Shown one piece after another: positions 42,851-52,449 of a stretch of DNA of 64,000 bases; positions within the stretch are counted from its first letter, which is position 1, and every line of letters starts with the position of its first letter. The stretch spans positions 1 to 64,000 of the forward strand of contig CAZLTD010000010.1 in the NCBI GenBank assembly GCA_964562385.1, given 5' to 3'. The position numbers were made by a program, and so were the translations under genes. The DNA is from Desulfobacula sp964562385. Its GTDB lineage: Bacteria; Desulfobacterota; Desulfobacteria; Desulfobacterales; Desulfobacteraceae. A model generated the notes under the pieces. It was given only the letters and a program-made list of their open reading frames with translations, made no database searches and was not told the DNA's origin.

Positions 42851-44275
42851 ATGGAAGATGAACAGGTTTTCGACAGGATAAATCATTTAATCAAATCATT
42901 TCACTCAGGTCAGACCACGGACCGCTTTATTGACTATAAAGATCCTGCGGCACTGGAACAGATTCTCAACCTGGATGCCCACAAAAACGGGGCAGACTGG
43001 TCACAGATTTTCACCTGGATAGAACAATATCTTGCCTTTTCCGTGAAGACTAACCACAAAGGGTTTGTCAACCGGATGTGGGTGGGTGCCAACCTTCCCT
43101 CAATACTGGGAGAAATGGTGGCCGCCATATCCAACACCTCTTCGTGCACCTATGAATCGGCCCCTGTGTCCACCCTCATGGAAAAATACATGATTCATCA
43201 GATGCTGGAACTTGTGGGATTTAAAAACGGTGAAGGCCAGATGACCACAGGATCAAGCAATGCCAATCTTCTGGCTATGATGGCAGCCAGGAACGAGCAT
43301 CTTCCCGCAGTAAGGGACCAGGGGCTCTCCGGCCAGTCTCAACTTAGTGCCATTGTCAGTGCCGATGCCCACTACTCCATGGACAAGGCTGCCAATGTGC
43401 TGGGGATCGGCACATCCAATCTTGTTAAAATTCCCGTTACAGCAACCGGGGAGATGGACTTGGACATCCTGGCCAGGCGTCTTGAGAAGGCTGCGGATAA
43501 TAAAACCCTGCCTTTTTTTGTGGCCGGAACGGCCGGCACAACAGTTCGCGGGGCCTATGATTCTATTGAGGGTCTGCTGCACCTGCGCGACAAATACGGA
43601 TTCTGGCTGCACATAGACGCTGCCTGGGGAGGGGCGGTCCTGGTCAGCGATACGTTACGACAGATGTTTGTAAAAGGTATTGAAAAGGTTGATTCCTTGA
43701 CCTGGGATTTCCATAAAATGCTTGGGACATCCCTGATCAGTAATATTTTTATGATCAATAACCGGCCCCGAATCCTGGGCAAAACCCTGACCAGCGAAGA
43801 TGAAACCTATATTTTTCACGGCGATAACAAAACGGACATGAGCGAGGTCCGGGACTTAGGTTCTGTATCGCTGCAGTGCGGCAGACGGGTGGACTCTCTG
43901 AAATGGTTTCTCGACTGGAAATATTTTGGGAAAAAAGAGTTTGGCAGACAGGTGGAATCGGCGCTGGAACTCTGTCAATATGCCGAAGATCTGGTACAGG
44001 CTTCCGATTCCCTGGAAATGGCATTCCCAAGACCATCCTTTAATATCTGCTTTCGTTTCAAGGCTCCCAAAAAGATAGTTAACCAATTAAATCTTGCCAT
44101 CCGGGACACGCTCTATCATGAAGGCAAAAGCCTTGTGGGGTACGCCTGGGATAATGACAGGCTCTTTTTGCGCCTGCTCTTAGCCGGTCACCATCTTGAA
44201 CGAAAAGATATCGACACCTATCTTTCAACCCTGGTTGAAACAGGTAAATCCCTGGAAGGAGAATTTCATGGATAA
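42851..44275 (+). CDS. Group II PLP-dependent decarboxylase (glutamate/cysteine-sulfinate decarboxylase-like)
   Basis: Cytoplasmic amino-acid decarboxylase of 474 residues. PLP-binding features are DAHYSMDKA (His174 stacks on the cofactor), the Asp256 of HIDAAWGG, and the Schiff-base Lys289 in TWDFHK. The family includes glutamate, aspartate, diaminobutyrate and cysteine-sulfinate decarboxylases, and the substrate cannot be read from these motifs. It is the first gene of a six-gene operon. The next gene, a cysteine-dioxygenase-like cupin, overlaps its last eight bases, making a cysteine-sulfinate to hypotaurine route one option. GGAGGG before 42851 decides the start. Confidence 0.88.
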   Translation: MEDEQVFDRINHLIKSFHSGQTTDRFIDYKDPAALEQILNLDAHKNGADWSQIFTWIEQYLAFSVKTNHKGFVNRMWVGANLPSILGEMVAAISNTSSCTYESAPVSTLMEKYMIHQMLELVGFKNGEGQMTTGSSNANLLAMMAARNEHLPAVRDQGLSGQSQLSAIVSADAHYSMDKAANVLGIGTSNLVKIPVTATGEMDLDILARRLEKAADNKTLPFFVAGTAGTTVRGAYDSIEGLLHLRDKYGFWLHIDAAWGGAVLVSDTLRQMFVKGIEKVDSLTWDFHKMLGTSLISNIFMINNRPRILGKTLTSEDETYIFHGDNKTDMSEVRDLGSVSLQCGRRVDSLKWFLDWKYFGKKEFGRQVESALELCQYAEDLVQASDSLEMAFPRPSFNICFRFKAPKKIVNQLNLAIRDTLYHEGKSLVGYAWDNDRLFLRLLLAGHHLERKDIDTYLSTLVETGKSLEGEFHG

Positions 44276-44777
44276 TACAACCCGATTTCCCAAAACATTC
44301 TTAAACCATCCAAATCAATGGCGGTTCAAGGAGCTGCTTGACAAGCTTTTTGAAAATCCCAATCCGGATCATATTGCCGAGGCTGTGGTATCCTTTTTTA
44401 AGGCCCATACCCTGCCCATAGATGATTTTCCAGTGTTGAACAACACCTATTCAAGAACCATACTGGCAAGACACCCCAACGGGTTTGAAGCCATGGCCGG
44501 GCGATGGCAGAAAAATGCCGTTTCATCCATCCACGGCCACCCACGCTATGCCTTCATGATGACACTTCATGGCAGGCTTCAGGAGGACCGTTATGAACAA
44601 CAGCAGAGAGGGCTTAAAATGACATCTTCCCGGATTTTGTCTCCCGGGGAATTTATTTCAGCCATTGGTAAAAAAAACACTTTTAACAACCATATTCACG
44701 GAGTAACAGCCATTGAGGAAACGCTTAGCATACACATATCCTCCCAGGATGCAGCAAAGGGAGAAACTTTCAGTTAG
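44268..44777 (+). CDS. Cysteine-dioxygenase-like cupin protein
   Basis: Cupin of 169 residues that aligns by eye with type I cysteine dioxygenase. SSIHGHP supplies two metal His (89, 91), then come LHGRLQEDRYE and NNHIHGV (His142 or His144), and ETLSIHIS ends the fold with His156. The Tyr that follows this last His in thiol dioxygenases (HLY) is Ser158 here, so activity or substrate may differ. Known members oxidise cysteine to cysteine sulfinate with O2, which is odd in an anaerobe. AGGAG is seven bases before the ATG, which overlaps the decarboxylase stop, so translation is coupled. Confidence 0.75.
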   Translation: MDNTTRFPKTFLNHPNQWRFKELLDKLFENPNPDHIAEAVVSFFKAHTLPIDDFPVLNNTYSRTILARHPNGFEAMAGRWQKNAVSSIHGHPRYAFMMTLHGRLQEDRYEQQQRGLKMTSSRILSPGEFISAIGKKNTFNNHIHGVTAIEETLSIHISSQDAAKGETFS

Positions 44778-45597
44778 ATCAGCTGAACGGCCCAAGACCT
44801 TTCTGCGGCTCTCTCTGGTTTTCTGGTATCTGTGGGCCTGTCTGAGGCACTGGGTCAACCCCTGGAATTATTTTGCCATCAACAGCCAACAGTTTAACCC
44901 TGAGAAAGGAATTATATCCAAGCTGGATATGGATATTCAGATTCCGGAACCCTTCAGGCTCAAACAGTTCTACTACCGGTCCGACACATTACCGGAACAT
45001 TTCCCTGTATTCCTCAAACCGGAATGGGGCCAGAACGCCGATGGGATTCTCCGGGTTGCCGGTGAAAACGCCTATAAAAAATTTCAGACCACGGCGGTTA
45101 AAAGGAAAATACCCTATATTGTCCAGGAAGCTGCCCCGGGGAAAGAAGAGTTCGAGATTTACTACCTTCGCCGGCCCGGCAACCCTGATGATGCGGCATT
45201 TTTATCTGTCACCCAGGTGGCCAACGCCTGTGACAGGTATCATCCAATCAACTCAATTCACAACCCGTGTACCCGGTACAAAGAACTAACGCCTAAGCTC
45301 AGTGACAGGCAACTGGATTTAATCTGGAAAAATGTTAAAGAGATCGGCGATTTTCAGATGGCCCGGGTGGGCGTGAAGGCAGACAACCTGCAGGCCCTGA
45401 CCGGCTCGGCATTCAAGATTGTTGAAATTAATCTTTTTCTTCCTATGCCGCTGGTTCTGCTTGCCGACAATGTGCACTGGTTTGAAAAGCACACAATAAT
45501 CCGCACGACAATGACACTTGCCGCCAGGCTGGCAAAGCAGGTTTCCGGAAACCATTCCGGCCGGCAGGTCTTTTTTACGAAACTAAAAAAGATGTGA
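44749..45597 (+). CDS. ATP-grasp-like ligase A
   Basis: Protein of about 282 residues predicted to be an ATP-grasp enzyme, a class that joins a carboxylate to an amine via acyl phosphate. FPVFLKPEWGQNADG contains the ATP-binding Lys, IPYIVQEAAPGKEEFEIYYL lies on the adenine-binding edge, and FKIVEINLFLPMPL carries the Mg-binding Glu-x-Asn. The first 50 residues, with a hydrophobic stretch (LVFWYLWACLRHW), may attach it to the membrane. The start is not certain: ATG at 44749 overlaps the cupin gene by 29 bases, and an ATG 36 bases earlier is possible. It lies 11 bases before a second ATP-grasp gene. Confidence 0.68.
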   Translation: MQQREKLSVRSAERPKTFLRLSLVFWYLWACLRHWVNPWNYFAINSQQFNPEKGIISKLDMDIQIPEPFRLKQFYYRSDTLPEHFPVFLKPEWGQNADGILRVAGENAYKKFQTTAVKRKIPYIVQEAAPGKEEFEIYYLRRPGNPDDAAFLSVTQVANACDRYHPINSIHNPCTRYKELTPKLSDRQLDLIWKNVKEIGDFQMARVGVKADNLQALTGSAFKIVEINLFLPMPLVLLADNVHWFEKHTIIRTTMTLAARLAKQVSGNHSGRQVFFTKLKKM

Positions 45598-45608
45598 GGT
45601 GACACACC

Positions 45609-46517
45609 ATGAGATGGCTGAAACAACGGATCTATTCCTGGATTGATAAAAATTTTCTCGGCGGCTGCAGTAATTACAACTCCCTTGTGACACGCAAAAG
45701 CTGCCGCTCCAAAGAGCAGGCAAGAGATATGTTTGCCAAAAACGACATACCCCATGCCAAAGGCGCCATCTTTTACGGTCCTTTTACCCCGTTTTCCTTT
45801 GTTAAAAAACATGGGTTCCCCGTGGTGGTCAAACCCAATGTCAGCGGATTTTCACGGGGAAGCCACTTCCCCATCACATCCTATTACGGGCTTTTAAAGG
45901 CCATTATACTTGTGAAAATATGGTGGCCAAGCTCCGTGATTGAAACCTATCTTAAAGGAAAAAACTACCGGATTGTGATGGTCCGTGAGGGGATTATGTC
46001 GGTCATTAGAAGATACCCGCCCTTTGTTGTGGGAGACGGCAAATCATCCATTGGCGAACTGATTGACAAAGAGAACCGGATACGGGAGATAATGAAGCTT
46101 GGCCCGGTGATCCACCCCATCCCCAAAAATGGCGGAACATCACGGTTTCTAAAAAAACAGGGCCTTGATTTTGCATCAATTCCCGCCAAAGAAGAACAGA
46201 TAACCCTTTACAACCGGATTTCGCTGGCACCGGGCGGCGTGGTGGAGACCCTTGACAGGTCAACGGTACATAAAAAGAACAAAGCGCTCTTTGAAAAAAT
46301 CCTGCCGCTTTTTAACGCCAATATCCTGGGTGTGGATGCCATTTTTGAAAAAGGAATTGAAACACCCTATACTGAGCAGCGGGTTATCTTTCTTGAAGTT
46401 AATTCACGACCCTACCTGAAGATGCATGATTTCCCCCGGTTCGGAGAAAAACAGGACCTGGAGCACTTTTATGAAGGATTGAACCAGCTCGCCATCGCGC
46501 AAAAGGATATTTTTTAG
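45609..46517 (+). CDS. ATP-grasp ligase B, cyanophycin-synthetase-like
   Basis: ATP-grasp enzyme of 302 residues. FPVVVKPNVSGFSRG is the Lys/Gly-rich ATP loop, and KNYRIVMVREGIMSVIRRYPPFVVGDGKSSIGELI matches the central part of cyanophycin synthetase and GshF-type ligases. VIFLEVNSRPYLKMHDFP gives the metal-binding Glu and Asn. It is much shorter than cyanophycin synthetase and has no Mur-ligase half, so it probably makes a small peptide or amide, not a polymer. GAGGTGA precedes the start. The next gene begins one base after its stop, so the two are tightly linked. Confidence 0.82.
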   Translation: MRWLKQRIYSWIDKNFLGGCSNYNSLVTRKSCRSKEQARDMFAKNDIPHAKGAIFYGPFTPFSFVKKHGFPVVVKPNVSGFSRGSHFPITSYYGLLKAIILVKIWWPSSVIETYLKGKNYRIVMVREGIMSVIRRYPPFVVGDGKSSIGELIDKENRIREIMKLGPVIHPIPKNGGTSRFLKKQGLDFASIPAKEEQITLYNRISLAPGGVVETLDRSTVHKKNKALFEKILPLFNANILGVDAIFEKGIETPYTEQRVIFLEVNSRPYLKMHDFPRFGEKQDLEHFYEGLNQLAIAQKDIF

Positions 46518-46518
46518 C

Positions 46519-47730
46519 ATGGGCATGCAGGGACGCAGCCTATATGCATTTATCGGGGTACAGTCATGCCTGATCGGACTTTTCCCATTTTACATCCCGG
46601 TTTATCTTTTCAAAACCTCCGGTTCCCTGGCACAGATCTGTGCCTTTATAGCCGCCACCGGGCTTGGCTTTGTCCTATGCCTTTACGGATGGGACAGGCT
46701 CTCCAAACAGATGCCGCTGAATCGCCTCATGATTTTATCGCTTTTGTGTGAATGGCTGCTTGTCAGTCTGTTTTTTCTGGATAACAGCAATATGTTCATC
46801 CTTCTGGCCGGCGGCATTAACGGATTTTTCAACTGCAGTTTCTGGATGATTCAGCGTCTTTTGTTCCTGGACACCGTAACCCCTGAAAATTCGGGAAAAA
46901 AATTCGGAAATTTCCAGATTGTCGTGTTCCTGGTATTGAAGACCGGGATTTTCGCCGGCGGGGTGCTGCTTGACCTGTCCGGGTACGCTTCGGTTTTTCT
47001 GGCCTCCACTGCCATTGTTCTTATCAGCGGCCTTTTTTTCATATTCCAGGGCAGATCCTACAGCCTTAATCCGGCCGTACTGGCGTCGCCCCCCCTTACG
47101 GTGAATGCTGTATCAAGATTCCGGGATACCATGAATTCAAAACCCATTTTTGCCGTGGACGGAATTTTTCTCTATCTTGAAAGCTATTTCTGGATGATCT
47201 CCCTTTTTTTGATTGTCAGACAGAGCTTTGCCAAATTCGGGATACTGGTCATTTTCCTGGCCGGATTTTTCGGGATTTTTTTCTGGATCATCAAAAACAG
47301 TATCGACAGGATCCCGGGCAATATCATGTACCAGTGGGCGGTGGTACTCTATGCCGCTTCCTGGGGTTTAAGAGGGATGATACACGACCTTTCAGAACCG
47401 CTTTTAGTCTTTATTTTCCTGGCAGTGATCACCTTTTGCACCTCATTTTTCCGGCTGGCATTTAACAAACGCTTCTTTGATATTGCCAAATCTACCATTG
47501 GGCATGAGTATATCTATATCAAAAGCTATCTGTCCCAGTTATTCCTGGCACTGGCCGCCATTGCAGGAATGCTTTTACCTGACGCTGCCCGGACACTGCC
47601 TGCCATCTATTTTCTGGTGGCCCCGTTGTCTTTTGTCTACTTAGCTTACCATGCCTATCCCCCTGTAAAAATTGAGGTTTCTGCACGACAAAAACCAGGG
47701 CATCAAAACAGCGGAAACATTTCGCCATAA
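46519..47730 (+). CDS. MFS-like membrane transporter of the decarboxylase/ATP-grasp operon
   Basis: Integral membrane protein of 403 residues with about 12 hydrophobic helices. It looks like a divergent major-facilitator protein but lacks a clear loop 2-3 motif; the nearest is LYGWDRLSKQMPLNRL. It begins one base after ATP-grasp B and ends ten bases before the oxidoreductase, so it must work with this operon, most simply as exporter of the product. The large aromatic content (FWMIQRLLFLD, YLESYFWMISLFLIV) is unusual but fits a membrane carrier. Confidence 0.72.
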   Translation: MGMQGRSLYAFIGVQSCLIGLFPFYIPVYLFKTSGSLAQICAFIAATGLGFVLCLYGWDRLSKQMPLNRLMILSLLCEWLLVSLFFLDNSNMFILLAGGINGFFNCSFWMIQRLLFLDTVTPENSGKKFGNFQIVVFLVLKTGIFAGGVLLDLSGYASVFLASTAIVLISGLFFIFQGRSYSLNPAVLASPPLTVNAVSRFRDTMNSKPIFAVDGIFLYLESYFWMISLFLIVRQSFAKFGILVIFLAGFFGIFFWIIKNSIDRIPGNIMYQWAVVLYAASWGLRGMIHDLSEPLLVFIFLAVITFCTSFFRLAFNKRFFDIAKSTIGHEYIYIKSYLSQLFLALAAIAGMLLPDAARTLPAIYFLVAPLSFVYLAYHAYPPVKIEVSARQKPGHQNSGNISP

Positions 47731-47740
47731 AGGAGAACCC

Positions 47741-49198
47741 ATGACAAAAAACGAATATGATATCGGTATCATCGGAGGCGGAGCCGCCGGCCTGACAATT
47801 GCATCGGGGGCAGCGCAGCTTGGGGCCAAAGTGATTTTGATTGAAAAAGAAAAAAAACTGGGAGGCGACTGCCTTCACTCTGGCTGCGTTCCCAGCAAAA
47901 CCCTTATCCACACCGCCCATGTATACCACCAGGCGAAACAATCCCAGGCATACGGACTTCCACAGATGGATGTGCCGCCCGTTGATTTCAGACAGGTGGC
48001 AGCCCACATTAGTTCCGTGATCAACACCATACAGGTGCATGATTCCGAAGAGCGGTTCTGCGGCCTGGGCGCCAAAGTGATATTCGGCCAGGCCCGATTC
48101 ACAGACCCCTTTCATGTGCGTGTTGATGATCAGATCATCGGTGCCGACAAATGGGTGATTGCCACAGGGTCCTCCCCGGCGGTTCCCCCCATTGACGGGC
48201 TTGACACCACGGCCCACCTGACCAACAGACAGATTTTCACCCTGGACCGCCTGCCCGGCTCCATGATTATTCTGGGAGCCGGCCCCATCGGCATTGAGAT
48301 GGCCCAGGCATTTAACCGGCTGGGCGCCCGGATTACCGTGGTGGACATGGCCCCGCAGATCCTGGGAAAAGAGGACAAAGACATGGCGGATGCCGTCATG
48401 GATGTCCTTGAAAAAGAGGGGATCAAATTTTTCCTCAGCGCTCCCATCACCCGGGTCCGGGAGCAGTCAGGTAAACGAGCGATCAGCATTATTCCGGCAG
48501 ACGGCAGCCCCAAAGAGCTCCAGGCAGATGCGATCCTTGTGGCCATGGGCCGGGTGCCCAATGTGACGGGCATGGGCCTGGAAGATATCGGTGTTACCTA
48601 TAACCGGAATGGCATTTCGGTTGACAGGCGCCTTAGAACCAGCCTTTCCCACATTTATGCTGCCGGTGATGTAAGCGGCGGCCCCCAGTTCACCCATGCC
48701 GCCGGTTATGAGGGCGGGATCGTGATTTCCAATGCCGTGTTCAGGCTACCCCGCAAAGTTGATTACACCTGGCTTCCCTGGTGTACCTATACAGACCCGG
48801 AATTGGCCAGCATCGGCATGAATGAGGCTGCAGCCCAAAAAGCAGAAATTCCCTATACCGTCATCACCGAGTCCTTTACCGACAATGACCGCGCCCTTGC
48901 ACAGGTTCAGGGCATTGGAAAAATAAAACTGTTGCTGGATAAAAAGGAAACCCCGATCGGGGTCCAGATTTTAGGACCCGGGGCTGGTGATTTAATCAGC
49001 CAGTGGGTGGCCATATTAAACGGAAAAATAAAACTATCCACTGTGGCCTCGGCAATCCAGCCCTATCCCACATTAGGGGAGATCAACAAACGGGTGGCAG
49101 GATCATATCTCTCCCCGAAAATCTTTTCCAAAACCGTACAAACAGGACTTAAATTCTTTTTCAACACAAAGGGACGGGCCTGTTATCTGAATGAATGA
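47741..49198 (+). CDS. Pyridine nucleotide-disulfide oxidoreductase, mercuric reductase/dihydrolipoamide dehydrogenase-like
   Basis: FAD enzyme of 485 residues. FAD binding is at GIIGGGAAGL (9-18), the redox disulfide is CLHSGC (Cys44-Cys49), the NAD(P) fold is MIILGAGPIGIEMAQAF, and the second FAD site is HIYAAGDVSGG. The dimerisation domain starts near YTWLPWCTYTDPELASIG. The usual C-terminal His-Glu-x-x-x-x-Glu pair of dihydrolipoamide dehydrogenase is not seen; the tail instead reads IQPYPTLGEINKR, as in mercuric-reductase-like proteins, but the terminal Cys pair of MerA is absent. AAGGAG is six bases before the ATG. It is the last gene of the 42.8-49.2 kb operon and may keep a thiol or disulfide intermediate reduced. 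Confidence 0.85.
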   Translation: MTKNEYDIGIIGGGAAGLTIASGAAQLGAKVILIEKEKKLGGDCLHSGCVPSKTLIHTAHVYHQAKQSQAYGLPQMDVPPVDFRQVAAHISSVINTIQVHDSEERFCGLGAKVIFGQARFTDPFHVRVDDQIIGADKWVIATGSSPAVPPIDGLDTTAHLTNRQIFTLDRLPGSMIILGAGPIGIEMAQAFNRLGARITVVDMAPQILGKEDKDMADAVMDVLEKEGIKFFLSAPITRVREQSGKRAISIIPADGSPKELQADAILVAMGRVPNVTGMGLEDIGVTYNRNGISVDRRLRTSLSHIYAAGDVSGGPQFTHAAGYEGGIVISNAVFRLPRKVDYTWLPWCTYTDPELASIGMNEAAAQKAEIPYTVITESFTDNDRALAQVQGIGKIKLLLDKKETPIGVQILGPGAGDLISQWVAILNGKIKLSTVASAIQPYPTLGEINKRVAGSYLSPKIFSKTVQTGLKFFFNTKGRACYLNE

Positions 49199-49215
49199 TA
49201 TAGTTTAACAGTGTA

Positions 49216-49261
49216 GGCGATGGGGTAAAAAAAGACACACCGGTTTCTACCCGCCATCGCC
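49216..49261. terminator. Inverted repeat at the convergent 3' ends
   Basis: GGCGATGGGGTA (49216-49227) pairs imperfectly with TACCCGCCATCGCC (49248-49261). The stem overlaps the last codons of the minus-strand CHAT gene and lies just beyond the plus-strand operon, and the A7 run falls inside the loop. A two-way terminator is likely but not certain. Confidence 0.45.
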
Positions 49262-52200
49262 CACAATGATAAACGGTGCCCAGAAAAAAGGATGGGCATA
49301 GCTGGCAATGGCACTGCCTTCATAATCGATATGCTCATTATCGATTAAATTCAAAATTGATGTCTGAAGGGCCCGTGCCCGTGTGAGATTGGGGTCCTGC
49401 TTCTGGAACAAAAAAAGCCCGGATGTCAGTTTTTTAGCAGAGGAGCTCTCCACCGACCACATGGTCACCAGAAGCGCCCTGGTACCGGCATAAAAAAAGG
49501 ACCTGCCAAGTCCTGACACCGCTTCAGCACCGGCACCGTCCGCCGCACCGGTATTGCAGGCCGATAAAATCACCCAGTCCGCATCCAGGTTCAACCTCAA
49601 TATCTCCCCCATTTTGAGCAGTCCGTCTTCTGTAAAATCGTCCACCACCTCCGGTGCGCTAAGGGCTATGGCCGGCTGTTCCAATCCGTCAAGATCACCC
49701 GGTATCAGACCGTGGGAGGCAAATGCCAGAATCCTGGCATCAGACAGATTCGCATTTTTAACATTGGCCTCTGAGGCCCGCTTTCTCAAAAAAACACTGG
49801 TGGTTTCATCGGCCTGCATTACCCCGGCAATGCTTAAAATTTCTTCAGACGTATCCGGCAGGCGGATCAGGTTGCCCAGGGCCATGACATTTTTGGTCGT
49901 CATCTTAAAATCGGCTTTTTCAACTTTGCGAATGCCGCGTGTGCGCAGCACTCCCCTTTGACCGCCCATACCCCTTTTGGGCTCGTCGGATACTGTCAAT
50001 TGAGCAATATTAAAGACAGGATCCCCGAACCCGATAAAGGGCTGCCTGAGTGGATTGCCCGGCGGCAGCGCTCTGAGCGTCATCAGGGACGATACCGACG
50101 GAAGCCGTGTGATGGATAACTGCCGGATTAACCAGGGAACCTGTCTGTAATTGTCGTATAACAGTGTTTTTTCATTTCCGGCATCTATGGTACGGGCCAC
50201 CGGCAGGATCCCAAAGGGAATCTGTCCCAACGGACCGGGGGAGACCACCAGCAGGTCTTTTGAATTTTTCCAGGCAATTTCTATGGGTTTGAATAATCTA
50301 TCATAAAAATCACTGGCAAGTGTCAGGTTAAATTCAGGGATATCATCAAATACCTCAGGACTTGGCGCCAGAGATTCTCTGAGTTTCTTAATTTTTTTTC
50401 TCAACTGCTTCTCGGTGATCAAAGCTGCATTGAATTGTACCGGGCCGGTCTTTGGAATCCCCCACAGGTAAATTTTATCAGTCACCGGAACCATGACCAC
50501 GATGGTTTCTTCCGGTTTCAGGGCGTCACGGATCTGCTCAAACCCTTTTGGCTGTGGATTAATAAATTCAGCATACCTGGGGAACCGTGACTGGATCTCT
50601 TCCAGCAACGTCTCCCGGGCCTTTGTCAGGGCGCGAAGATCGGATCGTAAACGTTCCATCACGCTTTCATCCACCTGTCCAGATTCAGCTGAAATCAAAT
50701 TCATCAAAGATTGCTTCATGGCACTGATCTGCTTTGAGGCATCCTGTTCCCTTCTGACAAGTTGTGAAAGCGCCGGATCGGTTGCCGCTGCCCTTGCCCC
50801 GCTGGCCCCGAGCGCACCTTTAACAACGCTTGTGTTCAGCTGTTCACACAGACGAAATATCAGAGATGAGGCATCAATATTGTACTGGCTTTCCCTGCCC
50901 GCAGTTTTGATATCAAACAGCAGGTCCATATAAGATTCAACAATCAGTTTCTGGCGAAATGTTTTAAGAAAATCGCCTTCATCCTCCTTGGCTTTAAACA
51001 AGAACGGCATGGCCTGCGAAAAATCGGCCACCGCCATTTTCTCATTCCCATTTTTGAGGTTTAGCAATCCCCGCAGCGCCACCACTTCGGCCATCCTGCG
51101 GTCTCTGTTTTCCATATGGGGCATGACTTCATTGAAAAAGAAACCAATGGCGTCGCCAGCCTGCTTTGTATGCCCTGTGAGCAGAAAATTAAGTATGATA
51201 TTATGATTCTGTGAAATCTTGGTATTGTAGGAATATGAGTTGACGGTCATGCTTTTTTTGACCTTTAAAAATTGTGTTGTGGCGTCTTCAAAATCCCCGC
51301 TGGCAAACTTTGCTTCGCCCAGCAGGGTTCTCACTTTTCCCGAAGCCATTGAACTGTCTAACACACCGACGCTTTCGTAACATTCGATGGCGGCCAGAAT
51401 CATCTTTTGCGCATCGTCAATGCGCCCCTGCTTTAATAGAATTTCCCCGAAAAAACGGGCCATGGATGCTGTCAGACCTGAATTCTTACCGGTATGGGCC
51501 ACGGCCCCTTTTATCCCCTTTCGTATCTGGATTTCCGCTTCAATGAACCGGCCCTGGGATTTCAAATTCTTTGCCAAATAATAATGGCTCATCAGGTAGA
51601 TAGCGGGGCGCCGGGATTTCATGCCTTCCAAAATTCCCTGATAGCTCCGCCAGTGGCGTTCTGCTTTTTTATCCTTTCCAAGGGAGGTATAATACACGGC
51701 ATTCATCCGCTCGATATCGGCCTGGGTTCTTAATCTCTGACGGCCACCCTGTTTTTTTTGAAGACGGGTACAAAAGGCGAGTCCTTCCCTAACCACCGAT
51801 GATCCGGCTGTGTAATCCCCGATCTTGAACAACGATTCCGCATAAAGATAATAGCTGGCTGCTGCGGGAAAAACTTCTATCGCCTCTTCAAAATACTCAT
51901 TTCCTTTTTTAAAATTCCCAAGTCGGGTCTCGGCTGAGCCTAGAGACCTGAGCAGGCGCCCCATGGATTTGGGTGACATCCTGTCGGATTGTCTGGCATA
52001 TGACAGGGCCATCCTGATATCGGCAAGTTCCTGCCGGGCCCGCCCAAGGTCCTTGGCATACCGGGACCGTTCCCGGTAGAACCCGGAAAGGATATTCGGA
52101 TTGTCAGTCACCGGCGGCTGGGCATCTGCTTTTTTCTTGATCGACTCTGTAACTTTCTTATTAAAACTTCCCGGTTGGTTCAATACCTGCAAAACATCAT

Positions 52201-52375
52201 TGATCGATCGTGGCGGGGGTACAAAGGAACTTTGACGCAGTGAAACCGACACCTTTTTGGCCTCTTTTAAGGTCATCTTTTTTTCAACGCATGAGACAAA
52301 AAAAATCAGACAGGCCGTAACAGCAAAGATACGAAATAAAAAATGGCGTTTATCCTTTTGGGGTCCATGCATCAT
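49247..52375 (-). CDS. CHAT-domain (caspase-like) protease with TPR repeats, lipoprotein
   Basis: Large 1042-residue protein. The N-terminus is a lipoprotein signal ending FFVSC (about residue 29). Residues 100-500 are helical TPR-type repeats (for example RLGNFKKGNEYFEEAIEVFP and EAKFASGDFEDATTQFLKV). The CHAT domain fills about 700-1042 with catalytic His888 in AFASHG and Cys940 in LSACNTG, both intact. The ending SYAHPFFWAPFIIVGDGG is typical of CHAT. Known CHAT proteins are separase-like cysteine proteases, some acting in cell death or defence. A lipid anchor would put this one in the envelope, which is unusual. It is divergent from DUF4384 and CHASE2-cyclase genes. Confidence 0.88.
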   Translation of the reverse strand: MMHGPQKDKRHFLFRIFAVTACLIFFVSCVEKKMTLKEAKKVSVSLRQSSFVPPPRSINDVLQVLNQPGSFNKKVTESIKKKADAQPPVTDNPNILSGFYRERSRYAKDLGRARQELADIRMALSYARQSDRMSPKSMGRLLRSLGSAETRLGNFKKGNEYFEEAIEVFPAAASYYLYAESLFKIGDYTAGSSVVREGLAFCTRLQKKQGGRQRLRTQADIERMNAVYYTSLGKDKKAERHWRSYQGILEGMKSRRPAIYLMSHYYLAKNLKSQGRFIEAEIQIRKGIKGAVAHTGKNSGLTASMARFFGEILLKQGRIDDAQKMILAAIECYESVGVLDSSMASGKVRTLLGEAKFASGDFEDATTQFLKVKKSMTVNSYSYNTKISQNHNIILNFLLTGHTKQAGDAIGFFFNEVMPHMENRDRRMAEVVALRGLLNLKNGNEKMAVADFSQAMPFLFKAKEDEGDFLKTFRQKLIVESYMDLLFDIKTAGRESQYNIDASSLIFRLCEQLNTSVVKGALGASGARAAATDPALSQLVRREQDASKQISAMKQSLMNLISAESGQVDESVMERLRSDLRALTKARETLLEEIQSRFPRYAEFINPQPKGFEQIRDALKPEETIVVMVPVTDKIYLWGIPKTGPVQFNAALITEKQLRKKIKKLRESLAPSPEVFDDIPEFNLTLASDFYDRLFKPIEIAWKNSKDLLVVSPGPLGQIPFGILPVARTIDAGNEKTLLYDNYRQVPWLIRQLSITRLPSVSSLMTLRALPPGNPLRQPFIGFGDPVFNIAQLTVSDEPKRGMGGQRGVLRTRGIRKVEKADFKMTTKNVMALGNLIRLPDTSEEILSIAGVMQADETTSVFLRKRASEANVKNANLSDARILAFASHGLIPGDLDGLEQPAIALSAPEVVDDFTEDGLLKMGEILRLNLDADWVILSACNTGAADGAGAEAVSGLGRSFFYAGTRALLVTMWSVESSSAKKLTSGLFLFQKQDPNLTRARALQTSILNLIDNEHIDYEGSAIASYAHPFFWAPFIIVGDGG

Positions 52376-52449
52376 GATTTCGCTGTCCTGCTGAAAATTT
52401 GAATAAATAATGGTTTGAAGCGGAAAAAATGAGAATTACAACTGTTAAA

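Noticed and set aside
47519..48217. Minus-strand 232-codon frame opposite the disulfide oxidoreductase
   Set aside because: Shadow of a gene with complete FAD and disulfide motifs.
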